A stretch of 64,000 nt of DNA from Nocardia jiangxiensis NBRC 101359 (GTDB taxonomy: Bacteria; Actinomycetota; Actinomycetes; Mycobacteriales; Mycobacteriaceae). Within the stretch, counting starts at the first letter, position 1. Every line of letters starts with the position of its first letter. The translations under genes were made by a program, and so were the position numbers. Under the pieces are notes generated by a model that saw only the letters and a program-made list of their open reading frames with translations, made no database searches and was not told where the DNA came from. The stretch is from assembly GCF_000308615.1 (NCBI RefSeq), contig NZ_BAGB01000012.1, forward strand, positions 62,001-126,000, in the 5' to 3' direction. This document shows, one piece after another, positions 25,095 through 34,087 of the stretch.

Positions 25095-28000
25095 GACCGC
25101 ACCGCACGTCGCGCGCTGGGGATGATCACGTCGGCCGCGCGTTCCGCGCCGTTGTCCGACCGGGCGCGTTCGACCAGTTCGGCCAGCCCGGTGACGGTGA
25201 GATTGCCCGAGGAGAAGAACTGTTTGACCGACAGACTCACGCCCAGCTCCTTGCGCAGACTGGTCACCAGCTGCATCGCCAGCAGCGATTCGCCGCCGAG
25301 ATCGAAGAAGTCGTCGTCGGCGCCGACCTTGTCGATGCCCAGCACCGCCTGCCACGCCTCGGCGATCCGGCCCTGCAACGGCCCGTCCGGTTCGCGGTAG
25401 GGGACCGACAGGTTGGGCCGGGCGTTGAATGCCGAACCGCCACCGAACATTCCGCGACCGGCCGGGGCCTGCTGCTCCGGCGCGTCGGCCGTACCGGTGA
25501 GTGCGCGGGTGCCGATGATCAGCGCGTGGTCCACCGGTATCGGACCCTCGTGTGCGTCCACATCGGCCTGCACGCGCACCTCGGCGAATCCGGCGCCGCG
25601 CAGCAGTTCGGCCCACTGCTTCGGGGAGACCAGAGGAGAATGGGTGCGCAGGGAATCGGTGAAGTACCACCAGCCCTCGAACAGACCCGCGGTCAGCATC
25701 GAAACCCGGCGCTGCTGAGCCGATTCCAGCAGCAGCAGACTGCCGCCGGGGGCGAGCAGCGAATGCACCTCGGACACCGTCGTGGCCAGCTCCGGGGTGG
25801 CGTGCAGCACGTTGAACGCGAGCACAACGTCGAACGGCTCGGTGAAGCCCTGCGCCTCGGCGTCCGAGGTGACGTCCAGCACGCCGAAACGCATCCAGTC
25901 GTAGCCCTCCTCCTGGGCCTTGCGCTGTGCGGCGACGACGAACGAGCGCCCGAGGTCGGTGAAGGTGTATTCGACCGGCGCGCCGTGCACCGCCTCGGCC
26001 ACCACCCAGGTCAGATAGCCCTGGCCCGCACCGACTTCCAGAATCCGGAGGGGACGGTCGCGACCGGCGGCGAGTTCGCGCAGCGCAGAGCCGACCAGGC
26101 GGGTGTAGATCGCGACGTCGCTGTGCGCGAGACGTTTGTCGACCACATCGGTCGAGCGGTCGTCCGATCCGTTGGCGAACATCACCTCGGTTCCGGCGAT
26201 CTCACCGGTGCACACCTGGCGGTAGCGGGCCGAGCAGTAGTCCAGGAAGGCCAGTTCCTCCTCGGCGTCGGGGTACTGCGTCAGCAGCGCGGCGCGTTCG
26301 CGGTCGAGTTCGCCTGCGTCGCAGGGCTTGTCGGTGATGCGCAGGCGATCGCCCTCGCGCACCGCGTACCCGTCGGCGAGCAGCAGGGACAGCAACGCGT
26401 CGAAGAATCGCTCGTAGGGCGCGACGAACTTCTGCTCCGCGGCGATCGCCGCCGGGTCGATGAGCGTGCCCGGCGCTGTGGCGCAACCGATTTCACGAAG
26501 GAAGCGGGTCACGTAGAGCGCGCACAGTGCTTCCAGTCGCGAATCCAGGCCCTGTTCGACATGTTCGACCGGAATCTGCTGGCGCAGTTCGTCTTCCCGC
26601 CGATCCAGATAGCCGAACAGGTCGAATCGCCGGGTCGCGCTGCGAGCGGGAGGATCGATCCAGAACCGGCGACGCTGGTAGGCGTAGCCGGGCAGGGTCA
26701 CCTTCTGCGCCGCCGGGGAGCTGGTCAGGGCCAGGTCCACCGCGCCGCCGCCGGCCCAGATGCCGCCGAGCGCCTGGAGCAGGACGATGCGATCCTCGCT
26801 CTCGTCGCGACGATGTCGCATGGCCGGCGCCCCGACCGCGTCCTTACCCGCCTGGAGTTCGATCAGCCGGGTCAGTCCGCGGCCGGGTCCGGCCTCGACG
26901 AACAGCGGTGCGTGTTCCTTGACCAGGGTGTCGATACCGTCGGCGAAGCGAACGGTCTGCCGGGTGTGCCGCAGCCAGTAGTCGGGATCGGCGGCCTCGG
27001 CCGCGGTGAGCCAGGTGCCGGAGACGTTGGAGATCACCGGAATTCGCGGTGCGCTCAGCGTTACTGACACCAGAACCTTTGCCAGCGCGGGCAATTCGGG
27101 GTCCAGCAGCGACGAGTGCACGGCGGGCAGCGGCAGCCGGTTGACGTCGACGCCCTTGACCTCCAGAGCGGTTTCCAGTGCGGCGATCTCGTCGACCGGA
27201 CCGGACACCGTGGTGTGCAGCGGTCCGTTGACCGTGGCGATGCCGAGGTTCGCGGTGAGGTATTCGGCGAGTTCGTCGGTGCCCAGCAGCACGCTCGTGG
27301 CCGCGCCGCCCGCCCGGTCCAGCAGACGCGCGCGCTCGATCACCACCCGGATGGTGTCCTCGAGACTCATGACGCCCGCGATGCAGGCCGCGGCGTATTC
27401 GCCGAGACTGTGGCCGATGAGCGCGGCGGGGGTGACGCCGTAGCGGGCCAGGGTCGCCGCGAGCCCGATCTCGGTGGCGACGATTCCCGCGAACGCGACC
27501 GCGGAATCGCCCGATTCGGTGAACCCTTCCGGATCCCGCAGTTGGGCGATCAGGTCGACGCCGGTCAGCGGTTCGGCGACCGCGGCCGCCGCATCGATGA
27601 CCTCGCGGAACGCCGGTTCGGAGGTGTAGAGCCCCAGGCCCATCCGCGCGTAGTCGGTGCCGCCGCCGGGCAGGACGAACACGACCGGCCGGTCGGCACG
27701 GGCATGCGCAGGCGCCGCGGCGGCGAGTGCGTCGCGGGCCTCGTCGATTCCGGAAGCCGTTACGGCCGTGCGGAATTCGTAGTCCTCACGCCCGACGCGC
27801 AGGGTGTGCGCGACATCGGCCAGGTCGAGCTGCGGATGCGCCGCCAGATGCGCCGCCAACTGCTCGGCGGCCTGCCCCAGCGCCTCCGGGGTGCGTGCGG
27901 AGAGAGCGAGAACCTCCGGGGCGCCGCTATTTCCGCGGTCCGACTCGCGCTGCGGCGCGCGCCCGAGGATGACGTGCGCGTTGGTGCCGCCGATGCCGAA

Positions 28001-31000
28001 GGAACTGACCGCGGCCAGCTCCGGCAGCGATTCGGTCCATTCGGTCGGGCCGGTGACGACCCGGAACGGGCTGGCGTCGAGGTCGAACAGCGGATTCGGC
28101 GCGGAGTAGTGCAGACTCGGCGGGATCGTGCGGTTCTCCAGGGCGAGAACGGTTTTGATGAATCCGGCGACACCCGCCGCGGCGTCCAGGTGGCCGAGGT
28201 TGGTCTTGACCGAACCGAGCAGGCAGTAGCCCGTGCGGTCGGTGCCGGTGCGGAACGCGTCGTCCAGGGCACGCAGCTCGATCGGATCGCCCACCGGCGT
28301 GCCGGTGCCGTGCGCCTCGACGTAGCCGATGTCCTCCGGGGTCGTCCCGGCCGCGGCCTGCGCGGCGAGGATGACCTCCACCTGACCGGGCGCACTGGGC
28401 GCGCCGTAACCGGCCTTGCGGTTGCCGTCGTTGTTGACCGCGGAACCCTTGATCACCGCGCGGATCGGATCGCCGTCGGCCAGCGCGTCGGCCAGGCGCT
28501 TGAGTACGACCACGCCCACACCGTCACCGGGGAACATGCCGTTCGCGCCCGCGTCGAAGGCGCGGCAGCGGCCGTCCGGGGACAGCGGGCCGTCGGCGAT
28601 CGCCTGATATCCCTGGTGCGGATTGGGATTCAGCGAGGCACCGCCGGCCAGCGCCACATCGCACTGGTAGCTCAACAGATCCTGGCAGGCGACGTGGATC
28701 GCGACCAGGGAGGTGGAGCAGGCGGTCTGCACGCTCATCGCCGGACCGGTCAGACCCAGCTTGTAGGCCACCCGGGTGGCGATGCCGCCGGGGGAGCTGC
28801 CCGAGGTGGCGGGCAGCGACGCCATCGAATTGGCCTGGTCCATGACGTGCGGGTACACGTTCTCCAGGAAATAACGGCTCTGGCTGCTGCCCGCGTACAC
28901 CCCGATCCGGCCGTCGAAGCGGTCGGGCACCTGACCGGACTGCTGCAGGGCCTGGTGGCAGCATTCCAGGAACAGGCGTTGCTGCGGGTCGATGAGTTCG
29001 GCTTCGGACGGGCGGTAGCCGAAGAAATCGGCGTCGAATCGGTCGATGCCCTCGACGGTGGAGGCGACCCGCACCAGCGCGGGATCGTTGTATTCGGCCT
29101 CGGTCCCGCCGGCGGCGAGGAATTGCGCGAGGCTGAATTCCTCTGCGCCTTCCCGGCCTTCGATCAGGTTGTCCCAGAAGGTCGTCAGATCCGGTGCGCC
29201 GGGGAACCGGCCGTCCATGCCGATCACCGCGATGGCGTCCGCGTCGGGCCCTTCGGGTAGTTCCTCGAATTCGTGGGTGCCGGTCATCTGAACTTCCTTC
29301 CGGGCCGTGGTCGGGGGGTGGCAAGCCGACGGAGCTTGCGGAGTCGGCTGGGTAGGTGAACACAGGCCGATGAGTGTGGTGTGGAATTCGCCGAGCAGGG
29401 ACTCGATGTCGTCGGCGGGGTAGCGGTCGCGGTCCGCGACGACACCGAGTTGGCGTCCGCCGCCGCTGTCGACGGATTCGAGTACCAGGTCGAATCGCGC
29501 GGTGGCGAGGTCGATCGGGGTGAGGGTGGTGCGCACGCCGTCGAGCGCCAGTTCGCCCGCCAGTTCGCCGCGTGCGGAGAAGACGGCCTCGAACAGCGGG
29601 CCGGATTCGCCCGGCCGGGCCGCGCGCTGGTCGGCCACCACGACATCGAACGGAACCTGTTGGTGCGCATAGGCTTCGATACTCCTGGCGGCGACCTCCG
29701 CGAGCGGATCGTCGGCCGCGAGATCGATGTCGACGAGCACGAGATTGCCGAAGTTGCCGAGGACCGATTCCGCGCCCGGCGCACCGCGGTCGATCACCGG
29801 CACGGCCAGCGCGACCGTGTCGCGGCCGGTGCGGCGCGCGATGGTCATCGCCGCGGCCGTCATCAGTACCGTGGTTTCCGAAATCCGATGCGTACGTGCG
29901 GTTTCAGCGACCGCGTCCAGATCCGACGCGGTCAGCTCCCGGACGGCCCTGCGGCCGCCACGGGGCGGGAGAGCCGAGCCCGGACGGGCCTGCAACGGAC
30001 GCGAACGCCAGTAGTCGCGGGCGGTGGCGTACTCGACGCTGCGTGCGCGATCGTCCTCGGCCAGTGCGTAATCCAGATATCTGCCTGCCGTGCCGAGCGC
30101 CGGGACTTCGCCATCACGCCGGGTGCGGTAGGCCGCGGAGAGATCGCCGAACAGAATGTCCCAGCAGTTGTTGTCGAAGGCGATGTGGTGCAACGCGATC
30201 CACAACAGCCAGCCGTCCCCGGTCTCGTCCCGGGCCAGGCCCGCCCGGATCGGCAGCTCCGCACTCAGGTCGAAGGGGCGGATCGCCTCGGCATGCGCGT
30301 GGGCGATCGGGTCGGGATCGCTGATCCGGGCGACCTCGAGAGGCCGAACCGCGTCTGTCCGAGTGTTCGGGTCGCCGACGGGTGCGGTGCGGGATGTCTC
30401 GTCGCGGCTCCAGTCCAGGATGTGTTGCGTGGGAAGGCCGTTCGCGTCGACGCGGTAGACGGTGCGCAACACCGTATGCCGGGCGACCACGTCGGCCAGG
30501 GCCGCGCACAGGGCGTCCGGGTCCAGGGCGTCGTCCAGCCGGATCGTCACCGCCAGATGGTTGGCCGCGCGTCCGGGGGCGAGGCGTTCGGCGAACCACA
30601 TGCGCCGCTGGGCAGCCGACAGTGTCCCGGTAACTGGTGCGGATCCGCCCTCGAAGGTGGTCCGGGGTCCGGTGGACTCGGGTGCGGGTCCGTCGTCGAG
30701 CGCACGACGTGCTGCCTGCTCGATCGCCTGGCCCGCGTGCGCGAGTAGTTCCCGCGCGCAGGTCGCGACGTCGATACCGGCCAGCACGGCGCGTGCGGAC
30801 ACCTCGCAGCCCGCCAGCTCTCGCCGCAGCCGCGCCAGAATTCTGGTGGCGGACAACGAATCTCCGCCGAGGGCGAAGAAGTTGTCGTGCGGGCCGACCC
30901 GGTCCAGGCCCAGGACTTCGGCCCAGGCGGCGGCGATCACCGTGGTCAGCGCAGAATCCGTGGTGCTGTCGGTCTCCACGGCCACCGACTCGCTCAGGGC

Positions 31001-34000
31001 CGCGTGACCGCGCGCGGTCAACCTCGCGCGATCGACCTTGCCGCCCGCGGTGAGCGGCAGCTTCTCCAGGACCAGGATCCGGCTGGGCACCAGATATCCC
31101 GCGACGCGATCGAGCAGGTGCGCGCGAAGCGTCGGCTCGTCGGTATCGGCCACCACGTGGGCGATCAGCGCGCGATGTCCCGGTCCGGAGGTCTGCGGCA
31201 CCGCCGTGACGACGGCATTTCGCACTTCCGGATGAGTCCGCAGCGCCGCCTCCACCGCCGAGGGCTCGACCCGGCGGCCACGCAACTGGACCTGCGAATC
31301 ACGTCGGCCGATGAATTCCAGGGTGCCGTCCGGCCGACGCCGCCCCAGATCGCCGGTGCGGTAGAGCCGGTCGCCGGTGACCGGATGCCGGACGAATCGC
31401 TGTGCGGTGAGTTCCGGATCGCCCCGGTACTCCCGGGCCACACCGATTCCGCTGCAACACATCTCGCCGACCACCCAGTCCGGGCATTCGAAGCCGCGCT
31501 CGTCGAGCAGGTGGTAGCGCGCGCCGGGTATGGGCTTGCCGTACGGCACGCTGATCCAGTCCGGATAGTCGGCCGGATCGCCGACGTCATGCCAGATGTT
31601 CCACAGGGTCGTCTCGGTCGGGCCGCCCACGCTGACCAGCTCGGCGGTATCGAAGATGGCGCGATAGTCGGCGGCCAGTTCGAGCGGAAACCAGTCTCCC
31701 CCGAGGAAACTCAGCCGCAGCGGGACGGAACCGAGTTCGGCCGCCGGGTTCTCCCGGTGGTAGTCCAGCAGCATCCGCATCATCGCCGGTACCGAATTCC
31801 ACAGGGTGACACCGTGTTCGGACATCAGCACCAGCCAGTGCTGCGGATCGGTGCGCCGGGCCGCGTCGGGCACCACGACGCAGCCGCCCGCGCCCAGGAC
31901 GCCGAACACGTCGAACAGCGACATGTCGTGGTGCAGTGCGGTGACCGCCAGCGAGCGATCCTGCGGACCGATGCCGAAGGTGCGTGCGGTCGCGCGCAGG
32001 CAGTTGACGACGCCGCCGTGCTCGACCGCGACGAGTTTGGGCTCGCCGGTCGATCCGGACGTCGGCAGCAGATAGGCCAGGCTGCGCGCGGTGGTCGTGG
32101 TCTGCGGAAGTCCGAGCTGTGGGGAGGGCGCGAGCCGGTCGACGGCGAGGGTTGGCGGTGCGCCCTGCGGCAATACCTGCTCGGTCGCGGTGTCGGTCAG
32201 CAGCGCGATCGGCCGCGCCCGCTCCAGCAGTGCGGCGATCGAGGACGTCGGCAGCTCGGGATCGATGGGCAGATACGCCATTCCGGCGCACAGCACCCCG
32301 ATCGCCGCGGCGATCTGCACAGGGGATTTGCCCATGACGATCGCGACGATCGGTTCGGGCGCATCGGGTTCCGGCGATACCTCGCTCAGCCACCACGCGA
32401 TGGCCGACGCTCGGGCGTGCACCTGTGCGTAGGTGAACTCGCGGCCGTCCGCACCGCGCACCGCCGGTGCCTCCGGGCGAGTCCGCACCTGCTCCAGAAA
32501 GTCGTTGTGCGCCAGAGCATTATCTTCGATCAGCGCCGGGGAAATCTCGTGCACTGCGTTGGGCACGGCACAGTCGGCAGACACGCTGTTCTGCCGAGCC
32601 CCCTCATCATTCACGACGGCGGCGTCGAGACCTGTGAGGTCATTACTGTGCCGACTCTGCTCGTCGGCCGACTCCGTCGGGTCGAGCCCGATGGAGTCGC
32701 CGCCGGGCCGACCCTGCGCGCCTACTGTGAGCGCGGCATCCAAGCCGATCGGGTCCACGCTGCGCCAATGGGTTTCGTCGCTCGCGAGATTGCGCAATAG
32801 CGCCGACCAGGCCGCGAACATCGCCTCGATGACGCCGGGCCGCAGCACATCGCACACGTAGTCCCAGTTGATGTACAGCTCACCGAGCCGTTCCTCCAAC
32901 TGCACGTCGAGATACACCTGGGGCGTGGAGGTGATGTGGTAGACCGGCTCGAGCGCGCGCACCAGCGCGGAATCGCCCTTGGAGAAGGCCAATGTGCTGG
33001 TCAGCACCACGGGCATCAGGACGGGCCCGTGTTCGGCGCCGTGCAGTTCGCCGAGTCGGCGCAGCAGTTCCGTACCGCTGATCACACCGTGCTCGAGCGC
33101 CTCCCACATCCGGCGCTGCGCCCGGAAGGCGAAGTCGGTGAACGGTTCCCGCTCGCTCGCATCGATGTCGAGCAGGGTGAAGGTGGCGAATTCACCGGCC
33201 ACGTCCTGCACGCCGTCCAGCCGTTCGTTGCGGCCCATCCGCGGAACGTTCAGCGTGAAGCGGGGGGTCGCGCTCCAGTGCGCGACGACCTGCGCGAAGG
33301 CGGCGATCATCAGTCCGCTGGCGGTGAGCCCGTGCTCGGTGGCGCTGGTCTGCAACCGGGACCAGGTCGACGCGTCCAGGCAGTCGTCGAGCCGATCGAA
33401 TCGGGGATGGGTGACCGATTCCGGCTCGCGGCGCAGCGGAAGTTGCGGGGGGCCGGGCAGATCCGGCAGCACCCGGTCCCAGTACTCGTCCGCCTCCGCG
33501 ATGTCCTCGGGATCGGCGAGATCCTGTGCGGCGAGCACATAATCGCGGAACGAACAGGTGAGCTCGGGCGGCGTCGTCTCGGGATCGTCGTAGAAGATGG
33601 ACAGATCACGAAGCAGCACATGCCAACTCGCGTAGTCCAGCGTCAATCCGTCGATGCCGACGTGCAATCGGGCCTGCACCTCGTGCGCCCGATCGGTATC
33701 GGACAGCAGCGACAGCGCCATTCCGAAGATCGGATACCGATCGCACGCGCGCACCTCGTGCGCCATCGTGTCGCGGATCGCGGCGAGCTGTGCCGCCGCG
33801 GCGGACTCGTCGATCCCGCGCAGATCCCGCAGGACCAGACCGGAATCGGGCACCTCGGTCAGGATCCGCTGGGTGGCGGTGCGCGGATCGACCACCGCGC
33901 GCAGCATGTCGTGGCGGTCCACCACGCGCGCCCAGGCCACCGCGAAGCGGTCCGGGTCGATCACGCAGCGGTATTCCAGATACGCGTGCGTGGAGACGTT

Positions 34001-34087
34001 TCCGAGCGGATAGAAGTCGCCGCGGCCGATCAGGTAGGCCCGCTGAGTGTCGGTCAGCGGAAACGGTTCGAAGCGTTCGGTCGTCAT
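25091..34087 (-). CDS. Hybrid NRPS-PKS: Cy-A-T-C-KS-AT-MT-T
   Basis: A 2998-residue hybrid. An ATG at 34087 with GGAGGA seven bases before it overlaps the previous stop. Domains: heterocyclisation (1-440; F-P-L-T-D-T-Q-R-A-Y and D-G-L-T-L-D-Y-A-S, matching DxxxxDxxS, near 149); adenylation (about 525-1020; read by eye D-M-F-N-F-G-V-L-W, related to Cys codes of pyochelin/yersiniabactin synthetases); T near 1072; condensation (1160-1572, H-H-I-A-F-D-N, the final Gly lost); KS (1615-2040; Cys in T-A-C-S-T-S, E-A-H-G-T-G-T, N-L-G-H, all catalytic residues kept); AT (G-H-S-L-G-E-Y near 2227; P-A-V-H-S fits malonyl); C-methyltransferase (L-E-V-G-A-G-Q-G near 2686); T near 2929. It should form an azoline and then add a C-methylated malonyl unit. 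An internal ATG at 29287 with a strong ribosome-binding site marks a gene-fusion point. Confidence 0.9.
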   Translation of the reverse strand: MTTERFEPFPLTDTQRAYLIGRGDFYPLGNVSTHAYLEYRCVIDPDRFAVAWARVVDRHDMLRAVVDPRTATQRILTEVPDSGLVLRDLRGIDESAAAAQLAAIRDTMAHEVRACDRYPIFGMALSLLSDTDRAHEVQARLHVGIDGLTLDYASWHVLLRDLSIFYDDPETTPPELTCSFRDYVLAAQDLADPEDIAEADEYWDRVLPDLPGPPQLPLRREPESVTHPRFDRLDDCLDASTWSRLQTSATEHGLTASGLMIAAFAQVVAHWSATPRFTLNVPRMGRNERLDGVQDVAGEFATFTLLDIDASEREPFTDFAFRAQRRMWEALEHGVISGTELLRRLGELHGAEHGPVLMPVVLTSTLAFSKGDSALVRALEPVYHITSTPQVYLDVQLEERLGELYINWDYVCDVLRPGVIEAMFAAWSALLRNLASDETHWRSVDPIGLDAALTVGAQGRPGGDSIGLDPTESADEQSRHSNDLTGLDAAVVNDEGARQNSVSADCAVPNAVHEISPALIEDNALAHNDFLEQVRTRPEAPAVRGADGREFTYAQVHARASAIAWWLSEVSPEPDAPEPIVAIVMGKSPVQIAAAIGVLCAGMAYLPIDPELPTSSIAALLERARPIALLTDTATEQVLPQGAPPTLAVDRLAPSPQLGLPQTTTTARSLAYLLPTSGSTGEPKLVAVEHGGVVNCLRATARTFGIGPQDRSLAVTALHHDMSLFDVFGVLGAGGCVVVPDAARRTDPQHWLVLMSEHGVTLWNSVPAMMRMLLDYHRENPAAELGSVPLRLSFLGGDWFPLELAADYRAIFDTAELVSVGGPTETTLWNIWHDVGDPADYPDWISVPYGKPIPGARYHLLDERGFECPDWVVGEMCCSGIGVAREYRGDPELTAQRFVRHPVTGDRLYRTGDLGRRRPDGTLEFIGRRDSQVQLRGRRVEPSAVEAALRTHPEVRNAVVTAVPQTSGPGHRALIAHVVADTDEPTLRAHLLDRVAGYLVPSRILVLEKLPLTAGGKVDRARLTARGHAALSESVAVETDSTTDSALTTVIAAAWAEVLGLDRVGPHDNFFALGGDSLSATRILARLRRELAGCEVSARAVLAGIDVATCARELLAHAGQAIEQAARRALDDGPAPESTGPRTTFEGGSAPVTGTLSAAQRRMWFAERLAPGRAANHLAVTIRLDDALDPDALCAALADVVARHTVLRTVYRVDANGLPTQHILDWSRDETSRTAPVGDPNTRTDAVRPLEVARISDPDPIAHAHAEAIRPFDLSAELPIRAGLARDETGDGWLLWIALHHIAFDNNCWDILFGDLSAAYRTRRDGEVPALGTAGRYLDYALAEDDRARSVEYATARDYWRSRPLQARPGSALPPRGGRRAVRELTASDLDAVAETARTHRISETTVLMTAAAMTIARRTGRDTVALAVPVIDRGAPGAESVLGNFGNLVLVDIDLAADDPLAEVAARSIEAYAHQQVPFDVVVADQRAARPGESGPLFEAVFSARGELAGELALDGVRTTLTPIDLATARFDLVLESVDSGGGRQLGVVADRDRYPADDIESLLGEFHTTLIGLCSPTQPTPQAPSACHPPTTARKEVQMTGTHEFEELPEGPDADAIAVIGMDGRFPGAPDLTTFWDNLIEGREGAEEFSLAQFLAAGGTEAEYNDPALVRVASTVEGIDRFDADFFGYRPSEAELIDPQQRLFLECCHQALQQSGQVPDRFDGRIGVYAGSSQSRYFLENVYPHVMDQANSMASLPATSGSSPGGIATRVAYKLGLTGPAMSVQTACSTSLVAIHVACQDLLSYQCDVALAGGASLNPNPHQGYQAIADGPLSPDGRCRAFDAGANGMFPGDGVGVVVLKRLADALADGDPIRAVIKGSAVNNDGNRKAGYGAPSAPGQVEVILAAQAAAGTTPEDIGYVEAHGTGTPVGDPIELRALDDAFRTGTDRTGYCLLGSVKTNLGHLDAAAGVAGFIKTVLALENRTIPPSLHYSAPNPLFDLDASPFRVVTGPTEWTESLPELAAVSSFGIGGTNAHVILGRAPQRESDRGNSGAPEVLALSARTPEALGQAAEQLAAHLAAHPQLDLADVAHTLRVGREDYEFRTAVTASGIDEARDALAAAAPAHARADRPVVFVLPGGGTDYARMGLGLYTSEPAFREVIDAAAAVAEPLTGVDLIAQLRDPEGFTESGDSAVAFAGIVATEIGLAATLARYGVTPAALIGHSLGEYAAACIAGVMSLEDTIRVVIERARLLDRAGGAATSVLLGTDELAEYLTANLGIATVNGPLHTTVSGPVDEIAALETALEVKGVDVNRLPLPAVHSSLLDPELPALAKVLVSVTLSAPRIPVISNVSGTWLTAAEAADPDYWLRHTRQTVRFADGIDTLVKEHAPLFVEAGPGRGLTRLIELQAGKDAVGAPAMRHRRDESEDRIVLLQALGGIWAGGGAVDLALTSSPAAQKVTLPGYAYQRRRFWIDPPARSATRRFDLFGYLDRREDELRQQIPVEHVEQGLDSRLEALCALYVTRFLREIGCATAPGTLIDPAAIAAEQKFVAPYERFFDALLSLLLADGYAVREGDRLRITDKPCDAGELDRERAALLTQYPDAEEELAFLDYCSARYRQVCTGEIAGTEVMFANGSDDRSTDVVDKRLAHSDVAIYTRLVGSALRELAAGRDRPLRILEVGAGQGYLTWVVAEAVHGAPVEYTFTDLGRSFVVAAQRKAQEEGYDWMRFGVLDVTSDAEAQGFTEPFDVVLAFNVLHATPELATTVSEVHSLLAPGGSLLLLESAQQRRVSMLTAGLFEGWWYFTDSLRTHSPLVSPKQWAELLRGAGFAEVRVQADVDAHEGPIPVDHALIIGTRALTGTADAPEQQAPAGRGMFGGGSAFNARPNLSVPYREPDGPLQGRIAEAWQAVLGIDKVGADDDFFDLGGESLLAMQLVTSLRKELGVSLSVKQFFSSGNLTVTGLAELVERARSDNGAERAADVIIPSARRAVRS
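29285..29301 (-). promoter_or_regulatory. Internal ribosome-binding site and ATG in front of the KS domain
   Basis: On the minus strand GGAAGGAAG (29301-29293), five bases and ATG (29287-29285) lie in frame inside the hybrid synthetase, at residue 1601. The preceding 30 residues are Pro/Thr/Ser-rich and not domain-like. The following ones (M-T-G-T-H-E-F) read like the natural N-terminus of a stand-alone PKS. No stop codon separates the two parts. Confidence 0.6.
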
